Shown here piece after piece: positions 62,419 through 64,000 of a DNA stretch of 64,000 bases. The stretch is from CAG-791 sp000431495 (GTDB taxonomy: Bacteria > Bacillota > Clostridia > Lachnospirales > Lachnospiraceae): NCBI GenBank assembly GCA_052117605.1, contig JBQKIT010000010.1; one strand, 5' to 3'. Under the pieces are notes generated by a model, which saw only the letters and a list, made by a program, of their open reading frames with translations, searched no databases and was not told the DNA's origin. Position 1 is the stretch's first letter. The number at the start of each line of letters is the position of its first letter. The position numbers were made by a program, and so were the translations under genes.

Positions 62419-64000
62419 ATGTCTTTTCCGAAAACCGAAGATGTATCGCCGATGATGCAGGAATACCTGCGCACCAAACAGGAGCACCCGGAGTGCCTTC
62501 TGTTTTACCGGCTTGGCGATTTCTATGAAATGTTTTTTGATGATGCGGAGGTTGCCTCGAAGGAGCTGGAGCTGACGCTGACCGGAAAGTCCTGCGGATT
62601 GAACGAGCGGGCACCGATGTGCGGCATCCCGTTTCACGCCGTAGACATCTACATTGCAAAGCTCGTGGAAAAGGGATACCGCGTCGCCATCTGCGAACAG
62701 GTTGAGGATCCGCGTTTTGCCAAAGGTCTGGTAAAGCGCGAGGTGACAAGGATCGTGACGCCCGGCACCAATGTCAGTCCGGAAACGCTGGACGAGCATA
62801 AGAACAACTATATCATGGCAGTGTTCTATGATGCGGGCGGCGGAACGTGCGGGCTTGCGGTCAGTGACATCTCAACCGGTGACTTTTATGCCACACAGGT
62901 CTCGGGGATTCAGAAAATCCTGGACGAAATTCAGAAATACCTTCCCTCTGAGATTGTCTGCAACGAAGCCTTTATGATGAGCGGCATTGACATTCAGGAT
63001 CTCAGAAACCGCCTCTCCATTGTCATCAATACGCTGGATGCCCATTATTTCGGCGAAAACGACTGCAGGCAGATCCTGCTGAAGCATTTCCGCGTATCGA
63101 GTCTTCTGGCTCTTGGCATCGACGACCTGAAGGCGGCTCTGCCCGCCTGCGGGGCGCTGCTTCGCTATCTTTATGATACGCAGATGAACGATCTGTCCAA
63201 TATCACAAGGATCGATGCCTACCTGTCCGGCAAGTATATGCTGCTGGACACCGCGACCAGGCGCAATCTTGAGCTGACGGAGACCCTTCGTGAGAAAAAG
63301 GTTCACGGCTCGCTTCTTTGGGTCCTCGATAAAACCAAAACAGCGATGGGCGCAAGACTTCTTCACCAGTTTCTGGAGCAGCCGCTCATTGATGAGGAAG
63401 AAATCCGGAAGCGCTTTGATGCTCTGGAGGCACTCCAGAACAACAATGTGGACCGGGATGAAATGCGTGAGTATCTGAGTCCTGTCTATGATCTAGAGCG
63501 TCTGCTTACCAAGATCAGCTATGGAAGCGCCAATCCCAGGGATCTTGTTGCATTCCGGGAATCGCTTCGCATGGTGCGGCCGATCCGCCAGGTTCTGCAG
63601 GGCTTTACGGCTCAGGAGCTGGTCCGGATCCGTGAGGATCTTGGAGATTTCGATGAACTGGTGAGCCGCCTGGATCAGGCAATTGATGACGATCCGCCTC
63701 TTGCCATGAAGGAGGGCGGCATCATCAAAAAAGGCTACAACGCGGACATCGATTCCTTCCGTGAAGCGAAGACCGGCAGCCGCCGGCTTCTTGCGCAAAT
63801 GGAGGAGGAGGTTCGCGAATCCACCGGAATCAAGAATCTGAAGGTCAAGTACAACAATGTGTTCGGCTATTTCTTCGAGGTCACCAATTCCTTTAAGGAT
63901 CTCGTGCCGGATTATTTTGAACGGAAGCAGACGCTTGTAGGGAGCGAGCGCTATACAACGCCGCAGCTCAAGGACCTGGAGGCCAGAATCCTTGGCGCAG
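62419..64000 (+). CDS. mutS: DNA mismatch repair protein MutS (3' end outside the window)
   Basis: The reading frame is open from ATG 62419 to the last base, 527 codons, so about two thirds of a normal MutS (near 870) is here. The mismatch-reading F-x-E motif is present (F35, E37 in GDFYEMFF), then the connector and core/lever domains. SRRLLAQMEEEV and KVKYNNVFGYFFEVTNS are typical of the clamp/core. The ATPase lies beyond the window. Distinct from the membrane MutS-like gene at 48291. mutL should follow in the usual order, but this cannot be seen. Confidence 0.95.
   Translation, partial: MSFPKTEDVSPMMQEYLRTKQEHPECLLFYRLGDFYEMFFDDAEVASKELELTLTGKSCGLNERAPMCGIPFHAVDIYIAKLVEKGYRVAICEQVEDPRFAKGLVKREVTRIVTPGTNVSPETLDEHKNNYIMAVFYDAGGGTCGLAVSDISTGDFYATQVSGIQKILDEIQKYLPSEIVCNEAFMMSGIDIQDLRNRLSIVINTLDAHYFGENDCRQILLKHFRVSSLLALGIDDLKAALPACGALLRYLYDTQMNDLSNITRIDAYLSGKYMLLDTATRRNLELTETLREKKVHGSLLWVLDKTKTAMGARLLHQFLEQPLIDEEEIRKRFDALEALQNNNVDRDEMREYLSPVYDLERLLTKISYGSANPRDLVAFRESLRMVRPIRQVLQGFTAQELVRIREDLGDFDELVSRLDQAIDDDPPLAMKEGGIIKKGYNADIDSFREAKTGSRRLLAQMEEEVRESTGIKNLKVKYNNVFGYFFEVTNSFKDLVPDYFERKQTLVGSERYTTPQLKDLEARILGA

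Overview
The window reads as chromosomal DNA of an anaerobic low-GC-lineage Gram-positive bacterium (Firmicutes, class Clostridia, most likely Lachnospiraceae or a close relative). The support is indirect but consistent: strong AGGAGG-type ribosome binding sites, frequent TTG/GTG starts, a Rex redox repressor, an NfnAB-type ferredoxin:NADP oxidoreductase, an archaeal-type aspartate-semialdehyde dehydrogenase, a serC-serA-DUF1015 cluster, LarE/LarB and many adjacent housekeeping genes. Almost everything is on the + strand; only the chromate transporter pair is on the - strand. No IS element, prophage or CRISPR array is visible.

Region 1 (1-3560) is the accessory part. It opens inside a gene whose C-terminal end has a HEPN RNase motif (RNLAAH) resembling type III CRISPR Csm6, with an apparent frame break near base 75. 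Directly coupled to it come a stand-alone HIRAN-domain protein, a coiled-coil protein with an internal J-domain-like HPD motif, and a single-pass membrane protein. These end in an exact 52-bp tandem repeat (seven units) whose units can fold as hairpins. This is the best candidate here for something undescribed.

Region 2 (3559-32440) is core genome: split chrA-type transporter genes (-), then rex behind a sigma-A promoter that overlaps a probable Rex operator, NAD(P)HX repair (nnr), a CNNM transporter, yebC, ftsK, folD, a zinc-ribbon membrane protein, nfnAB, phoH-ybeY, a flippase-like protein, two flavoproteins, proB, 5-formyl-THF cyclo-ligase, larE-larB, a histidine phosphatase, a beta-propeller protein, aroC, tgt and yajC.

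Region 3 (32441-44610) is mostly amino acid biosynthesis: leuB-ilvD-ilvB with an L,D-transpeptidase attached, a structured leader before serC-serA-DUF1015, tRNA-Thr(CGU) with its own promoter and terminator, argH and asd.

Region 4 (44619-64000) mixes DNA metabolism and miscellany: topB, a left-handed beta-helix protein, purine nucleoside phosphorylase, a MutS-like ATPase with predicted membrane segments, rnhA, dUTPase, a hypothetical gene, a D-2-hydroxyacid dehydrogenase, gltX, a UvrD-family helicase, then a tightly packed trio (a GlgX-like protein that has lost its catalytic residues, a DUF5662-like protein and a PD-(D/E)XK-like protein), pepT, miaB and the 5' two thirds of mutS, which runs off the end.

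Functions are assigned from recognised family motifs in the translations; no database search was run.
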